Shown here piece after piece: positions 27,880 through 37,536 of a stretch of 64,000 bases of DNA. The DNA comes from Candidatus Opimibacter skivensis. Lineage in GTDB: Bacteria; Bacteroidota; Bacteroidia; Chitinophagales; Saprospiraceae. Location: positions 62,001-126,000 of the forward strand of contig JADKGY010000031.1 of NCBI GenBank assembly GCA_016722045.1, written 5' to 3'. The notes under the pieces were generated by a model. It ran no database searches. It had not been told where the DNA came from and worked only from the letters and a program-made list of their open reading frames with translations. The position numbers were made by a program, and so were the translations under genes. Position 1 is the stretch's first letter. Each line of letters starts with the position of its first letter.

Positions 27880-28569
27880 TTATGAACGATTATACACTTT
27901 GAAAACCGGTTGACGTAATGCTTTTCCTGCATCGGAAAGAATAAAGCTTATGGTTTCCGCTACTGTACTTGTTTTTACCCAGCCTTCAAAATCGGCATCC
28001 GGCATTGCTTTCCTGTTGGGCGCGGTATCCAGTATACCAGGAATAATAATTGATGCTGTAATGCCGGCATTCTTACCTTCTGTATTAATGATTTCCGCGA
28101 GCGAAATCAAAAGTGATTTGGATAATGAATACGCCACTACGTTTTTGCCTTCATCAGGATTTATAGCAGGGCGAGCACCGATAAGAATAATCTGACCTCC
28201 TCCTGATTTTTTAAAATGAGTCATTAAAGGTTTTATGATAAACCAGGCTGTCTTGAAATTCAAAGAGATCTGCTTGTCGAGCATAGCCTCATTGGTATTT
28301 TCAATGTTTCCCATACCAAAACCACCTACAAGTAATATGGCTCCATCCAATGAGGGATATTGATTGACAATAGAATGCACGAATGATTCTGCAGCTGCTT
28401 CATTGAGCAGGTCAACACGCTGCTGAACTATCGTTTTCTCTATTAAAGATTCCGGCACTTCACCTGATCCCACAGTAGCAATGATATGATGACCTGCTGC
28501 TGAGATTGAATTGACTACATCCTGGCCCAAATTGCCATTAGCCCCTGTGATAAGTATTGTTCGTTGCAT
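27880..28569 (-). CDS. Short-chain dehydrogenase/reductase
   Basis: 229 residues from ATG 28569 (MQRTILITGANGNLGQDV). The longer start at 28608 lies within the mapped -7 element (28606-28613) and is excluded if that promoter is right; ATG 28593 remains possible. The cofactor motif is TGANGNLG, and the catalytic Tyr-x-x-x-Lys appears as YSLSK. The Ser upstream is replaced or displaced (IGARPA). It heads the operon containing DUF1622 and Rieske-ferric-reductase genes, under the dyad promoter. The substrate is unknown. Confidence 0.85.
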   Translation of the reverse strand: MQRTILITGANGNLGQDVVNSISAAGHHIIATVGSGEVPESLIEKTIVQQRVDLLNEAAAESFVHSIVNQYPSLDGAILLVGGFGMGNIENTNEAMLDKQISLNFKTAWFIIKPLMTHFKKSGGGQIILIGARPAINPDEGKNVVAYSLSKSLLISLAEIINTEGKNAGITASIIIPGILDTAPNRKAMPDADFEGWVKTSTVAETISFILSDAGKALRQPVFKVYNRS

Positions 28570-28605
28570 TATTGATTTTTCGTTTGAATTCATTTGTTGA
28601 TAGAA

Positions 28606-28649
28606 CAAAAGTAAAGATGGATTATTTCCGGGGATGTTACCTCAGTAAC
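28606..28649 (-). promoter_or_regulatory. Promoter A: dyad operator plus TAnnTTTG (SDR/Rieske operon)
   Basis: On the minus strand the dyad GTTACTGAGGTAAC (28649-28636) is followed by 22 bases and then TACTTTTG (28613-28606). The same three-part layout with the same 22-base spacing occurs at 39660 and 42989. The dyad centre is about 41.5 bases from the expected start of transcription, as in Crp/Fnr class II promoters. Confidence 0.75.
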
Positions 28650-28693
28650 GTTTTGCAAAAAATCATGAGACTTAAGCCTGAAATGAGAATTCT

Positions 28694-29491
28694 TCAGGAC
28701 TTTGGAGGGAATAAGATCTCATAGGTCGCACTTGTGGTGTCTTTTCCGGTCAGATGACATTTCAAACCCACACATGATCCGTCGTGATCTTTCATGAATC
28801 TTGTTCGAAATAGATGCGCCGCTAAAAACATTCCCAGTACGGGGGCGGTAAAATAAATCCACCATCCGGACCAAAGATGAGCAGGGATGGCAGACGCAAT
28901 AGTTCTGGCCGGATTAATACTCATTCCTGAATAGGGTGCTTCAAAAGAGATAAACATAAAGACCAGAATGCCCGCCACTACACCTGTCCAGGCTGCTAAC
29001 TTAGAATTGCTGATCTGAAGTATGGTAAAAAAGAGGATAAAGGCCATGAGAAATTCTGCAGCAAAAGCCACCCAGGGACCTTTCATCCCAGGTGTAGTCA
29101 CGACATAATTGACTTCCGGCGCATTGATCAGAATCGGCACCAAAGATTTAATTAACAATACCGCTAATGTACCTCCTGTGATTTGAGCGAGGATATACCA
29201 AAAAGCATTTGCGCCTGAGATCCGATGAAGATGCCAGAAGGCAATCGTCACCGCAGGATTCATATGCGCACCTGATTTCTTACCCCAACCCGAATAGATC
29301 AGCATAATAGCGGTGAGGCCCATTGCCAATCCAATAAACAGGCGGCGAAGGAATGAAGACCCGATTTCCATTTTCAGAGGACTGAGTGGATGTTCGAACA
29401 GGATCACGAATAAACAGGCTGAAATCATAAACATGCCCAAAGCCCAGGCTTCGATCAGGTATATGCGCCAATATTTTTTTAATGCCTCCAC
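28694..29491 (-). CDS. Aquaporin / MIP family channel
   Basis: 265 residues with six helices and two pore half-helices. The NPA boxes are SGAHMNPAVT (Asn78) and SGMSINPART (Asn193, with the selectivity Arg196). It conducts water or small solutes through the inner membrane; the filter residues are insufficient to separate water from glycerol by eye. It follows the debranching enzyme at 6 bases, so it is co-transcribed, suggesting an osmotic role alongside sugar metabolism. Confidence 0.92.
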   Translation of the reverse strand: MEALKKYWRIYLIEAWALGMFMISACLFVILFEHPLSPLKMEIGSSFLRRLFIGLAMGLTAIMLIYSGWGKKSGAHMNPAVTIAFWHLHRISGANAFWYILAQITGGTLAVLLIKSLVPILINAPEVNYVVTTPGMKGPWVAFAAEFLMAFILFFTILQISNSKLAAWTGVVAGILVFMFISFEAPYSGMSINPARTIASAIPAHLWSGWWIYFTAPVLGMFLAAHLFRTRFMKDHDGSCVGLKCHLTGKDTTSATYEILFPPKS

Positions 29492-29497
29492 CTAGTG

Positions 29498-31702
29498 TTA
29501 TTTCTTTTTTCCTGTAGACTTAACTGATTTGAGTTTACCCGACTTTCCAGCCACATTCTTTTTTGCAATAGCCTTAACAGGTTTTTTCTGAACAGCCACT
29601 TTCACAATTTTCTTTTTAGCTATCTTCTTAGCCGGATTTTTTTTAGCAACTGCTTTCTGCGTTTTCTTTTGAACTAAATCTTTAACCGGCAATTGCTTTT
29701 GCTGTGGAGTAACGGACACGTTTTCCTTCTTCATGGAATCAAAGACAAGGAGTAACATGCCTATGGACCATGCTTGTTGAACACATCCTCTTCCCGGCCC
29801 GGGGTTTGCACCGTCAAATATTTCTGATATTCCATGGATACAATCCGCATGATAAAAGTGATCTTTCATAGCCCCCATCATCTCAAAAACCTGCTTTTTA
29901 GCTTTAGCAGAATTATCATTCAGTTTCAGATAGGCTATTAAATATTCACCCAGCAGAAATCCCCATACTGTGCCCTGGTGATAGGCTTTATCCCGATGCC
30001 ATTGATCACCTCCATAGATACCTATGAAATCAGGATGATCTGAAGACAATGATCTTAAACCAAATGGTGTAAATAATTTTGAAGTAATAATCTGCATTAC
30101 ACTTTTACTTTCTTCATCGGTCAACATCGAATATGGCAGACTTAATGCATATACCTGGTTCGGTCTGATAGCATCATCGGCATATTCCCCCGGTATCACG
30201 ACATCGTTGAGATAGCCTTGTGTATTGAGAAAATGTTTCCGAAATGCTTCCCTGACTTTTATTGAAAGGGCATTCCATCCATCATCTTTTTGTTTAACCG
30301 ATTTTTGAAATTCAAGATAAATGCGAATGGCATTGTACCATAGCACATTGATTTCGACGGGACATCCGTGCCTTGGAGTGACAACATAGTCACCTACTTT
30401 AGCATCCATCCATGTCAATTGCGAAAGTCCTTCACCACCAAAGATCAATCCCTCCTCTACCATATGTATTTTGAAATGAGTACCATCCCTGTATGAAGTA
30501 AGAATCTCCTTTAATTTTGGAAGGCACTCAGCGATGAATGGCGTATCATTAAACTTCTGATGATATTCATGAAGAACAATAAAAAGCCAAAGCGAGGCAT
30601 CGATCGTGTTGTATTCCGGTGTTTCTCCCTGATCCGGAAATCGATTTGGGATCAGTCCATCTTTGAGATATAACAAAAATGTATTGATAATATTTTTTGC
30701 CAGCGCCTGATGTCCTCCTGCTATCACTAATCCCCGCATGGCAATCATCGTATCGCGACCCCAATCCGTAAACCAATGATATCCGGCGATGATACTGCGA
30801 CCATCATCCGAATCACGCTGTACGATAAACTGATCACCTGAAGTCACAAGATCTTTATAAAATTGTTGGTCTTCTTTTGACAAACCTGGTACTGCGGGCA
30901 ATACTTTTTTATCTGTCAATGCGACTATTCTCGCTATCTCCTCTTCCTGAAGTTTTACCCATGATTGATTAAGCTGTTTCTGATCCAATGTGAATACAAT
31001 GTGCGCTTTCTGACCCGGCGCTAATTGAAGCGAGTAAACTCCATTTGAACAGGCATCTTCATGGTCATCAAGTCCCCTATAGGTTTCTTTGGCATAAATA
31101 AAATTTTTGTACCAGATCCGTTCTGCTTTAAAATCACTACCCGGACATTGGACATACAAAGGGGGTGAACCATACTGGGGATAGATCACAGCGATATCAT
31201 TTTCTTTTCTATCACGATAAAAATCAAATTTATCCTGCTGCCCAAATAAACTGTGATAATCCCTGTAGACATAGAAAGGATTAAGCTGCAGTGTCAGTGT
31301 TTTCTTTCCGAGATTTTGATATTCCACAACAGTCGTATTCGAATGATTGACCATAAACACTGTCTTGGTGAGCTTCCATCCTTTGCCCTTGAATGTCGTC
31401 ACCGGCAAGGGATCACGCTTGAAAGATGTGATCGTAGTATACCCCTGAGGATGAACAACTCCCTTATATTGATTTGACGACAAATCGATTCTGTCACCAT
31501 TTTCATCAATGATCTTCTCTTCCACTTTTGAAACTATCACTGTGCGCTCTGTTGGAGGACGCAGCGAAGCCACCAGCAAACCATGATATCGCCGGGTGTT
31601 CGCACCAGAGATTGTGGACGAGGCATAACCTCCAAGTCCGTTTGTGACCAGCCATTCTTTTTCTGAAAGTGCTTCAAATGTGGGATTATCAAAAGTCAAC
31701 AT
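29498..31702 (-). CDS. Glycogen debranching enzyme (amylo-alpha-1,6-glucosidase) with lysine-rich tail
   Basis: 734 residues. The N-terminal glucanotransferase-type domain starts with EKEWLVTNGLGGYASSTISGANTRRYHGLL, and the (alpha/alpha)6 catalytic domain follows with GYHWFTDWGRDTMIAMRGL, TIDASLW and HQGTVWGFLLGEY. It hydrolyses alpha-1,6 branch points of glycogen-like glucans. After about residue 670 comes a tail rich in Lys, Ala, Pro and Val (repeats such as KKNPAKKIAKKK and VQKKPVKAIAKKN) resembling histone H1 or HU-type tails. This tail is not part of the enzyme family. The product has no signal peptide. Confidence 0.92.
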   Translation of the reverse strand: MLTFDNPTFEALSEKEWLVTNGLGGYASSTISGANTRRYHGLLVASLRPPTERTVIVSKVEEKIIDENGDRIDLSSNQYKGVVHPQGYTTITSFKRDPLPVTTFKGKGWKLTKTVFMVNHSNTTVVEYQNLGKKTLTLQLNPFYVYRDYHSLFGQQDKFDFYRDRKENDIAVIYPQYGSPPLYVQCPGSDFKAERIWYKNFIYAKETYRGLDDHEDACSNGVYSLQLAPGQKAHIVFTLDQKQLNQSWVKLQEEEIARIVALTDKKVLPAVPGLSKEDQQFYKDLVTSGDQFIVQRDSDDGRSIIAGYHWFTDWGRDTMIAMRGLVIAGGHQALAKNIINTFLLYLKDGLIPNRFPDQGETPEYNTIDASLWLFIVLHEYHQKFNDTPFIAECLPKLKEILTSYRDGTHFKIHMVEEGLIFGGEGLSQLTWMDAKVGDYVVTPRHGCPVEINVLWYNAIRIYLEFQKSVKQKDDGWNALSIKVREAFRKHFLNTQGYLNDVVIPGEYADDAIRPNQVYALSLPYSMLTDEESKSVMQIITSKLFTPFGLRSLSSDHPDFIGIYGGDQWHRDKAYHQGTVWGFLLGEYLIAYLKLNDNSAKAKKQVFEMMGAMKDHFYHADCIHGISEIFDGANPGPGRGCVQQAWSIGMLLLVFDSMKKENVSVTPQQKQLPVKDLVQKKTQKAVAKKNPAKKIAKKKIVKVAVQKKPVKAIAKKNVAGKSGKLKSVKSTGKKK

Positions 31703-31767
31703 ATGCTTTATGGTTTATGAATAGCTTAATCGTGTGGTTAAGATCAAGATTATTTTCCTGATATGAA

Positions 31768-34446
31768 TTATTTATCCGTATGTACTTCTTTGATCAACTC
31801 AGCCACAAGTCCTGTCCATCCTGTCTGGTGAGATGCCCCTACTCCCCTGGATGAATCTCCATGGAAATATTCATAAAACAATATGAGATCACGGTTCGAC
31901 TGATCTTCAGTATAAAATCCTTCACCACCATGATGAGGACGACTTCCATCCTTCTGTTTTCTGAATGTAGAGATCAGGCGCTGACTAATGGCATCTGCGA
32001 CGCTATTCAAATCACTTTTCTTTCCAGAGTTCGTCGGATAGTCAACTTTAAGATCATTTCCAAAAAAAGAATGATACTCGCGAAGAGATTGAATGATCAG
32101 ATAATTCATCGGGAACCAAACCGGGCCTCTCCAATTTGAATTACCGCCAAACAAGGACGTGCGTCCTTCTCCGGGTTCATACCTCAGATCAAAATGCTCA
32201 CCGTTTATGTTGACGGAATAAGGATCTTCATGAATTTTTGAAACAGATCGGATACCTCCCGGTGATAAAAATTCATTTTCATCAAGCATGGCTTGTAGCA
32301 ATCGTTCGAGTCGTTTTCTTGGCGTCAGTGAAAGAAGTATACCATTCTTATTGCCGGTATGTTCGATCACCCTGTGATGAGCCACTTCATTTCTGTATTT
32401 CACAAACCAATCAAGACGTGCTTTGAAATCGGGGACATTTTGAAGCATTGAATCCGGAAGATGCAACGCAGCAAACATCGTACTGAGCCCAACCAATGAT
32501 CTCACTTTAAGCGGAATAAATCGATTGTCCGGCAAAGCAAGGATGTCATAAAAGAATCCTTCTTCTTCATCCCATGCTCCTGTCCAGTCTTCAGCCATAC
32601 GATTGAGACTCTCTGTGATATAAACAAAGTGTTCGAAGAATTTAGTAGCGACATCTTCGTACGAATTATCTTCTTCGCAAAGCAGCAGTGACATCTCTAG
32701 CATATTGAGACAATACATCGCCATCCAGGCGGTCCCATCAGCCTGTTCAAGATGACCGCCACCAGGCAATGAACTACTGCGATCGAACACACCTATATTA
32801 TCAAGACCAAGGAATCCACCTTCAAAAACATTTTTTCCGTGAGAATCTTTTCGATTGACCCACCAGGTAAAATTGAGTAGCAGCTTTGAAAATACACGTT
32901 TCAAAAATTTGTAGTCTGCTTTACCCGTTCTGGTGCGATCCATTTTGAAGACCTGGAGACACGACCACGCATGCACAGGTGGATTCACATCCCCGAAAGC
33001 CCATTCGTAAGCAGGGATTTGTCCGTTGGGATGCATGTACCATTCACGCAGAAACAAGATCAATTGATTCTTCGCAAAATCAGGATCTACCTGTGCAAGG
33101 GGAACGCAATGAAAAGCAAGATCCCACGCCGCATACCATGGATACTCCCATTTGTCCGGCATGGAGATGATGTCTTCATTATTAAGATGTTGCCATTGAT
33201 GATTACGACCTGTCTTTCTGTTTTCAGGCGGAGCAGGCTGGCCCGGATCACCATTTAGCCATTTTGGAATATCAATATTGAAATATTGTTTTGACCACAA
33301 CAGACCCGCAAGCGCCTGTCTGTGTATATTCAACAAGTCCGGTGTATCTGCTTTTGTAGTATTCAGATTTGACAGATCAGCATAAAAGACATTTGCGTCT
33401 TCAGTGCGCATCTTAAATCCATCATCGAACACTTTTCCTAAAGGCTCCTTATCGGCGTTTTGATTTGAAAGCCTCAGTTTAAAAACCAAAGATCCATTTG
33501 CAGGAATGCTTCTTTCATATAGTGGTGCAAATTTTGTTCCTGTGCTGACCTCAGTCACGTTTGTAAAATCACGATGGATGACTGCGTGGTGAAATGAATC
33601 TTTTACCCGGGGCTGTTTATTCGGCTGTCCAAATAATTTCTCTGTATTTGTTTCATTTTCCGTGAACAGATATTGATCAGGTTGTTCAAAATACAAATAG
33701 TACGAACCCAGCACTGGATGATTGGTCTTCACCGAAGAAGTTTTTCCCTTTGATGTTTGCAAAGAAATTTCAGGTCGCTCACCGGGTAATCCAAATGACC
33801 ATGTATTTCTAAACCATAAGGTGGGCAGAACACTTATCTGCTCTGCCTTATCGGATTTGTTATTCACAGTGATTCGAATCAATAGGTCTTGATCATCAAG
33901 CTTTGCATATTCAGTCACTATGTCAAAATAACGATGTTCGTTAAATACACCCGTATCCAGGATCTCATACTCATTTTCCTCTTTTGATCTGTTGCGATTT
34001 GTTTCTACGAGATCACGATATGGAAAGGCAGCCTGTGGATATTTATACAGGTGTTTCATGTACGAATGTGTCGGTGTATTGTCAAGATAGTAGTACAACT
34101 CTTTCACGTCCTCACCATGATTACCTTCACTTCCGGTCAGACCGAAAAGACGTTCTTTCAGGATACTGTCTTTACCATTCCAGAGTGCCAGTGCAAAACA
34201 CAATTGCTGATGATCATCACTGATCCCTGCGAGACCATCTTCACCCCAGCGATAGGTTCTTGATCTGGCATGATCATGTGTAAAATAGTCCCAGGCATTT
34301 CCGTATTCGCTATAATCTTCGCGTACGGTTCCCCATTGACGTTCTGATAAATAGGGACCCCATTTCAACCAGTTTTTCTTTTGGCCATAATGTTCCTGTC
34401 TTCTTTGCTCTTCAGCACTTATCTCTGCAACTATCTTCTTTGCCAT
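31768..34446 (-). CDS. GH63-like (MGH1-type) glucosidase
   Basis: 892 residues from ATG 34446 (MAKKIVAEIS). The start WLKWGPYLSERQWGTVREDYSEYGNAWDYFTHDHARSR is typical of bacterial GH63-type glucosidases. The (alpha/alpha)6 domain has WYAAWDLAFHCVPLA, PAYEWAFGDVNPPVHAW, GHLEQADGTAWMAMYCL and GNSNWRGPVWFP. It has no signal peptide, so it acts in the cytoplasm. It hydrolyses alpha-glucosides. Between the debranching enzyme and glucose dehydrogenase, it suggests release and oxidation of glucose. The precise substrate is unknown. Confidence 0.9.
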   Translation of the reverse strand: MAKKIVAEISAEEQRRQEHYGQKKNWLKWGPYLSERQWGTVREDYSEYGNAWDYFTHDHARSRTYRWGEDGLAGISDDHQQLCFALALWNGKDSILKERLFGLTGSEGNHGEDVKELYYYLDNTPTHSYMKHLYKYPQAAFPYRDLVETNRNRSKEENEYEILDTGVFNEHRYFDIVTEYAKLDDQDLLIRITVNNKSDKAEQISVLPTLWFRNTWSFGLPGERPEISLQTSKGKTSSVKTNHPVLGSYYLYFEQPDQYLFTENETNTEKLFGQPNKQPRVKDSFHHAVIHRDFTNVTEVSTGTKFAPLYERSIPANGSLVFKLRLSNQNADKEPLGKVFDDGFKMRTEDANVFYADLSNLNTTKADTPDLLNIHRQALAGLLWSKQYFNIDIPKWLNGDPGQPAPPENRKTGRNHQWQHLNNEDIISMPDKWEYPWYAAWDLAFHCVPLAQVDPDFAKNQLILFLREWYMHPNGQIPAYEWAFGDVNPPVHAWSCLQVFKMDRTRTGKADYKFLKRVFSKLLLNFTWWVNRKDSHGKNVFEGGFLGLDNIGVFDRSSSLPGGGHLEQADGTAWMAMYCLNMLEMSLLLCEEDNSYEDVATKFFEHFVYITESLNRMAEDWTGAWDEEEGFFYDILALPDNRFIPLKVRSLVGLSTMFAALHLPDSMLQNVPDFKARLDWFVKYRNEVAHHRVIEHTGNKNGILLSLTPRKRLERLLQAMLDENEFLSPGGIRSVSKIHEDPYSVNINGEHFDLRYEPGEGRTSLFGGNSNWRGPVWFPMNYLIIQSLREYHSFFGNDLKVDYPTNSGKKSDLNSVADAISQRLISTFRKQKDGSRPHHGGEGFYTEDQSNRDLILFYEYFHGDSSRGVGASHQTGWTGLVAELIKEVHTDK

Positions 34447-34512
34447 GATCATGAATAATTAAAAAAAGGTGGAATAGATTTTAATGAAACCGGATTACTA
34501 AAGAAATACAAA

Positions 34513-35319
34513 TCAACCATTGTCTTCAAAGCCGGGATATAAAGTCATACCTCCGTCTACAAATAAAGTAGTGCCATGTACATAATCGCTGAAGTCGCTG
34601 GCAAGCCACACGGCAGCATTCCCAATGTCCTCCGTCGTACCTACTCTTTTGTATGGAATAAGCCGTAACAATCTTTTTTCTGCTTCAGGAGTTTCCCACG
34701 CCATTCTATTGATTGGTGTTTTAATGGCACCCGGCGCAATACTATTCACACGTATTTTCATTGGCCCCAGTTCCTGAGCAAGTGATTTCATCATGAGCAT
34801 GACACCTCCCTTACTTGCGGCATAGTTGATATGCCCGGCCCATGGAATCAATTCATGTACAGAAGACATACAGATGATTTTTCCAAGAGCTTGCGAATTT
34901 TTAGTCATCCCGCGTCGAACAAATTCACGTACTGCGGCCTGGGCACAAAGAAATTGACCTGTCAGATTCACATTGAGCACATAATTCCATGTTTCAAGTG
35001 ACATCTCAAGAAATGGTGCATCTTTCTGAAGACCGGCATTATTGACCAGAATATCAACAGTGCCAAATGTATCGATACATGTCTTAAACATATTCTCTAC
35101 ATCTGCTATGTTGCTGACATCAGCTTTGCATGCGATTGCATTTCCACCCTCTGCTTTTATAGCCTCTACTGCCGCAAGTGCACCTTCCGGATTCCCGGCA
35201 TAATTGACGACTACATTTGCACCGGATTCACCTAATGCAATGGCGCACGCTTTTCCGATTCCGGAACTTGCACCGGTGACGACCGCCGTCTGGCCTTCAA
35301 GAACTTTTAAACTTTTCAT
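34513..35319 (-). CDS. SDR family glucose 1-dehydrogenase-like protein
   Basis: 268 residues. The NAD(P) motif is TGASSGIGKA, then NNAG; catalytic Ser in SSVHE and YAASK carry the Ser-Tyr-Lys set. The C-terminal FVDGGMTLYPGF is shared with Bacillus-type glucose 1-dehydrogenases, which convert beta-D-glucose to gluconolactone. It lies 2 bases after the gluconolactonase gene and next to two glucan hydrolases, which supports the substrate, but SDR specificity cannot be fixed by sequence alone. Confidence 0.85.
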   Translation of the reverse strand: MKSLKVLEGQTAVVTGASSGIGKACAIALGESGANVVVNYAGNPEGALAAVEAIKAEGGNAIACKADVSNIADVENMFKTCIDTFGTVDILVNNAGLQKDAPFLEMSLETWNYVLNVNLTGQFLCAQAAVREFVRRGMTKNSQALGKIICMSSVHELIPWAGHINYAASKGGVMLMMKSLAQELGPMKIRVNSIAPGAIKTPINRMAWETPEAEKRLLRLIPYKRVGTTEDIGNAAVWLASDFSDYVHGTTLFVDGGMTLYPGFEDNG

Positions 35320-35321
35320 TA

Positions 35322-36995
35322 TTAATTTGATTTTACAGTTGAGTTAGATGATGTTGAAGAGGCAGTAATCCTACCTCCGGTTTTGACATGAATTTGATAT
35401 AGTCCTGTGTGCGCGGTGAGAAATAATGTTTTACCATCTTCTCCCCAGGCCATATTTGCCGGCCGTTCAGGACCGACGATTTTGCCCAATAATTTTCCTG
35501 CGGACGAAAGAATCCATACACCACCAGGAGCGGAAACAAATAGATTTCCTTCAACATCTATTTTGATCCCATCGATGGCCTCAGCTTCAGAGGTCTGATC
35601 AAAATTGTAAAAGATATCTCCCTTGCCTAATGTTCCATCGGCAAGTACAGGGAATCGCCAGACAGTCTTTGTATTCCAGATGTCACGAATATCCCAATTG
35701 CCAACATAAAGAAATTTCTCATCAGGAGAAAATGCAATGCCATTGGGTCCGCCTAATGCTGTAGTCAACAACGTGGCTTTGTCATGATCAATTTTGTATA
35801 CGCCCTGAAAAGGCGTTTCCTTTTTTTGATCAGTATAATTTCCAGGCAAACCATATGGTGGATCAGTGAAATAAACTGCACCACTGGAATGTACAACCAG
35901 GTCATTAGGACTATTTAGTTTTTGACCATTGTATTGATCAGCGAGTATTGTGACAGGGCCTTTCTTTTCGATGCGAACCACACGTCTGTTGCCATGCTGA
36001 CATACGATCAACCTTCCATCTTTATCAAAAGCCAATCCATTGCTACCAGGTTGATGATACTCGCCTATATCTACTCCGGTATATCCGGACTTCGTCATAT
36101 AGATGGATATATTTTTTGTCACCGGATCATATCTGTAGATGACATTTGTATTCGGATCACTGAACAATAAATACCCATCTGGACTCCAGACTGGTCCTTC
36201 TGTGAATTGAAAACCATCAGCAAGCTTTTGTATTTTTTCATCAGTGCTGATGATGTTTTGTAAAGCCGGATCAAAGGCAATGACTTCACCGAGATTACTC
36301 CAGCCTTCTGGTTGAGGGCGTTCTTTATAGAAATCTAAAGTTGCCGAACGAATCCAAATATAATTGTCAGGTAAATCAGCAATAGGTCCATTTGTACCTA
36401 GCACAGCTATCTGAAATGTTTCTCCGGGCACTGCATTCGTGGTCAACGTCACTCTGTTTCTTGCATTGAATCCTGAGCCGATTCCATTTCCGGATTGACC
36501 GATCACTTTATTTAATTTTCCATTGACCCATATCTCAGAATAATCATCAATGACGATTTCAAAAACAATTGTGGAGCCTTTTGTGTGTAGTGTACCCACT
36601 ATATCCGGAATGGTTAGATGAAGACGATACCATACAAAAGATAATTTACCTGTGCCTTCTCGTTTGTCAAGTTGATCCGGTGCAAGGACTTCCCATTTCG
36701 AATCATCATATTGGATAGCGCCTGCTTTAGGCATGATGTCGTTCGTCTCAATGGTTTTGCCGGTGGGATACAACAATAAAGGATCATTAGCTGATGGACC
36801 CGGCCGATGAAATGAGGTCTTGACTATTTCCGCCTCGGTTACACGCCATTGCGTTGAAGCTAATGCTACGCCCTGCGCAGAGCGTAAGTCAATGATCGCG
36901 GATGGACTACCGATAGCAAGCTCCCTGGACTCCTGACTATAAACTACAGAAATGAGTAGGATGAGATTGAATAAAAACAGAAGGATCTTCTTCAT
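35322..36995 (-). CDS. SMP-30/gluconolactonase-type lactonase with N-terminal beta domain, secreted
   Basis: 557 residues with a signal peptide (KKILLFLFNLILLISVVYSQ). About 25-225 forms a beta-rich domain with a carbohydrate-binding look (WYRLHLTIPDIVG, FEIVIDDYSEIWVNG). The SMP-30 six-bladed propeller follows (FQFTEGPVWSPDGYLLFSD, PNDLVVHSSGAVYFTDPPYG, GPNGIAFSPDEKFLYVGNW). It hydrolyses lactones such as gluconolactone. The glucose dehydrogenase next to it seems cytoplasmic, so periplasmic lactone would need another source, perhaps the GMC enzyme. Confidence 0.9.
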   Translation of the reverse strand: MKKILLFLFNLILLISVVYSQESRELAIGSPSAIIDLRSAQGVALASTQWRVTEAEIVKTSFHRPGPSANDPLLLYPTGKTIETNDIMPKAGAIQYDDSKWEVLAPDQLDKREGTGKLSFVWYRLHLTIPDIVGTLHTKGSTIVFEIVIDDYSEIWVNGKLNKVIGQSGNGIGSGFNARNRVTLTTNAVPGETFQIAVLGTNGPIADLPDNYIWIRSATLDFYKERPQPEGWSNLGEVIAFDPALQNIISTDEKIQKLADGFQFTEGPVWSPDGYLLFSDPNTNVIYRYDPVTKNISIYMTKSGYTGVDIGEYHQPGSNGLAFDKDGRLIVCQHGNRRVVRIEKKGPVTILADQYNGQKLNSPNDLVVHSSGAVYFTDPPYGLPGNYTDQKKETPFQGVYKIDHDKATLLTTALGGPNGIAFSPDEKFLYVGNWDIRDIWNTKTVWRFPVLADGTLGKGDIFYNFDQTSEAEAIDGIKIDVEGNLFVSAPGGVWILSSAGKLLGKIVGPERPANMAWGEDGKTLFLTAHTGLYQIHVKTGGRITASSTSSNSTVKSN

Positions 36996-37014
36996 GATTT
37001 TGAAAATATTCTTG

Positions 37015-37497
37015 TTATTGTTCGTTAAGAAAAGCCGCCGTCAAACCTGCGGTTGCGATTTCGACATCCTGATCAGCTGTTGCCGCGCCGGATACACCTA
37101 TAGCACCTATCACATTGTTATGATACACGATCGGAATACCTCCTTTCAGAGATGTTTCACCTGTTGACAAAAGCGCAAATCGTCCGTTGTTGATATTATC
37201 CTCAAGTTTTGATGTCGGGAATCTGAATAAAGCCGCTGACTGCGCTTTGTGATAGGAGATCTCCGAAGAAATAAGAAACGTGCCATCCATTCTTTGCATG
37301 AGCACCATCGTACCGGCATCATCGACGATCGTAATGGCTGCTCCTGGTGCATGATGAGATGTGGCGTATTGTACAGCGGCGGCCATGATTTGATTAGCCC
37401 CCTGAAGTGTAAGATCGAAAGTCGGTTGAGTCTCTTGTGCTTTGCCTGCATTTATACAGATCAAAATCAAAAGGAATAGGAAGAGTATATTTTTCAT
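37015..37497 (-). CDS. GlcG/HbpS family protein, secreted
   Basis: 160 residues with a signal peptide (KNILFLFLLILICINAGKAQ). The mature part shows LTLQGANQIMAAAVQYA, PGAAITIVDDAGTMVLMQRMDG, HKAQSAALF and GGIPIVYHNNVIGAIGVSG, the heme-binding GlcG/HbpS pattern. Some members bind heme or sense redox, and others are linked to glycolate or propanediol genes. It sits 19 bases before the lactonase gene. Confidence 0.9.
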   Translation of the reverse strand: MKNILFLFLLILICINAGKAQETQPTFDLTLQGANQIMAAAVQYATSHHAPGAAITIVDDAGTMVLMQRMDGTFLISSEISYHKAQSAALFRFPTSKLEDNINNGRFALLSTGETSLKGGIPIVYHNNVIGAIGVSGAATADQDVEIATAGLTAAFLNEQ

Positions 37498-37536
37498 GAT
37501 TAGATGTTTAACTGTGGCTAGAATTGCGATCTGAAA

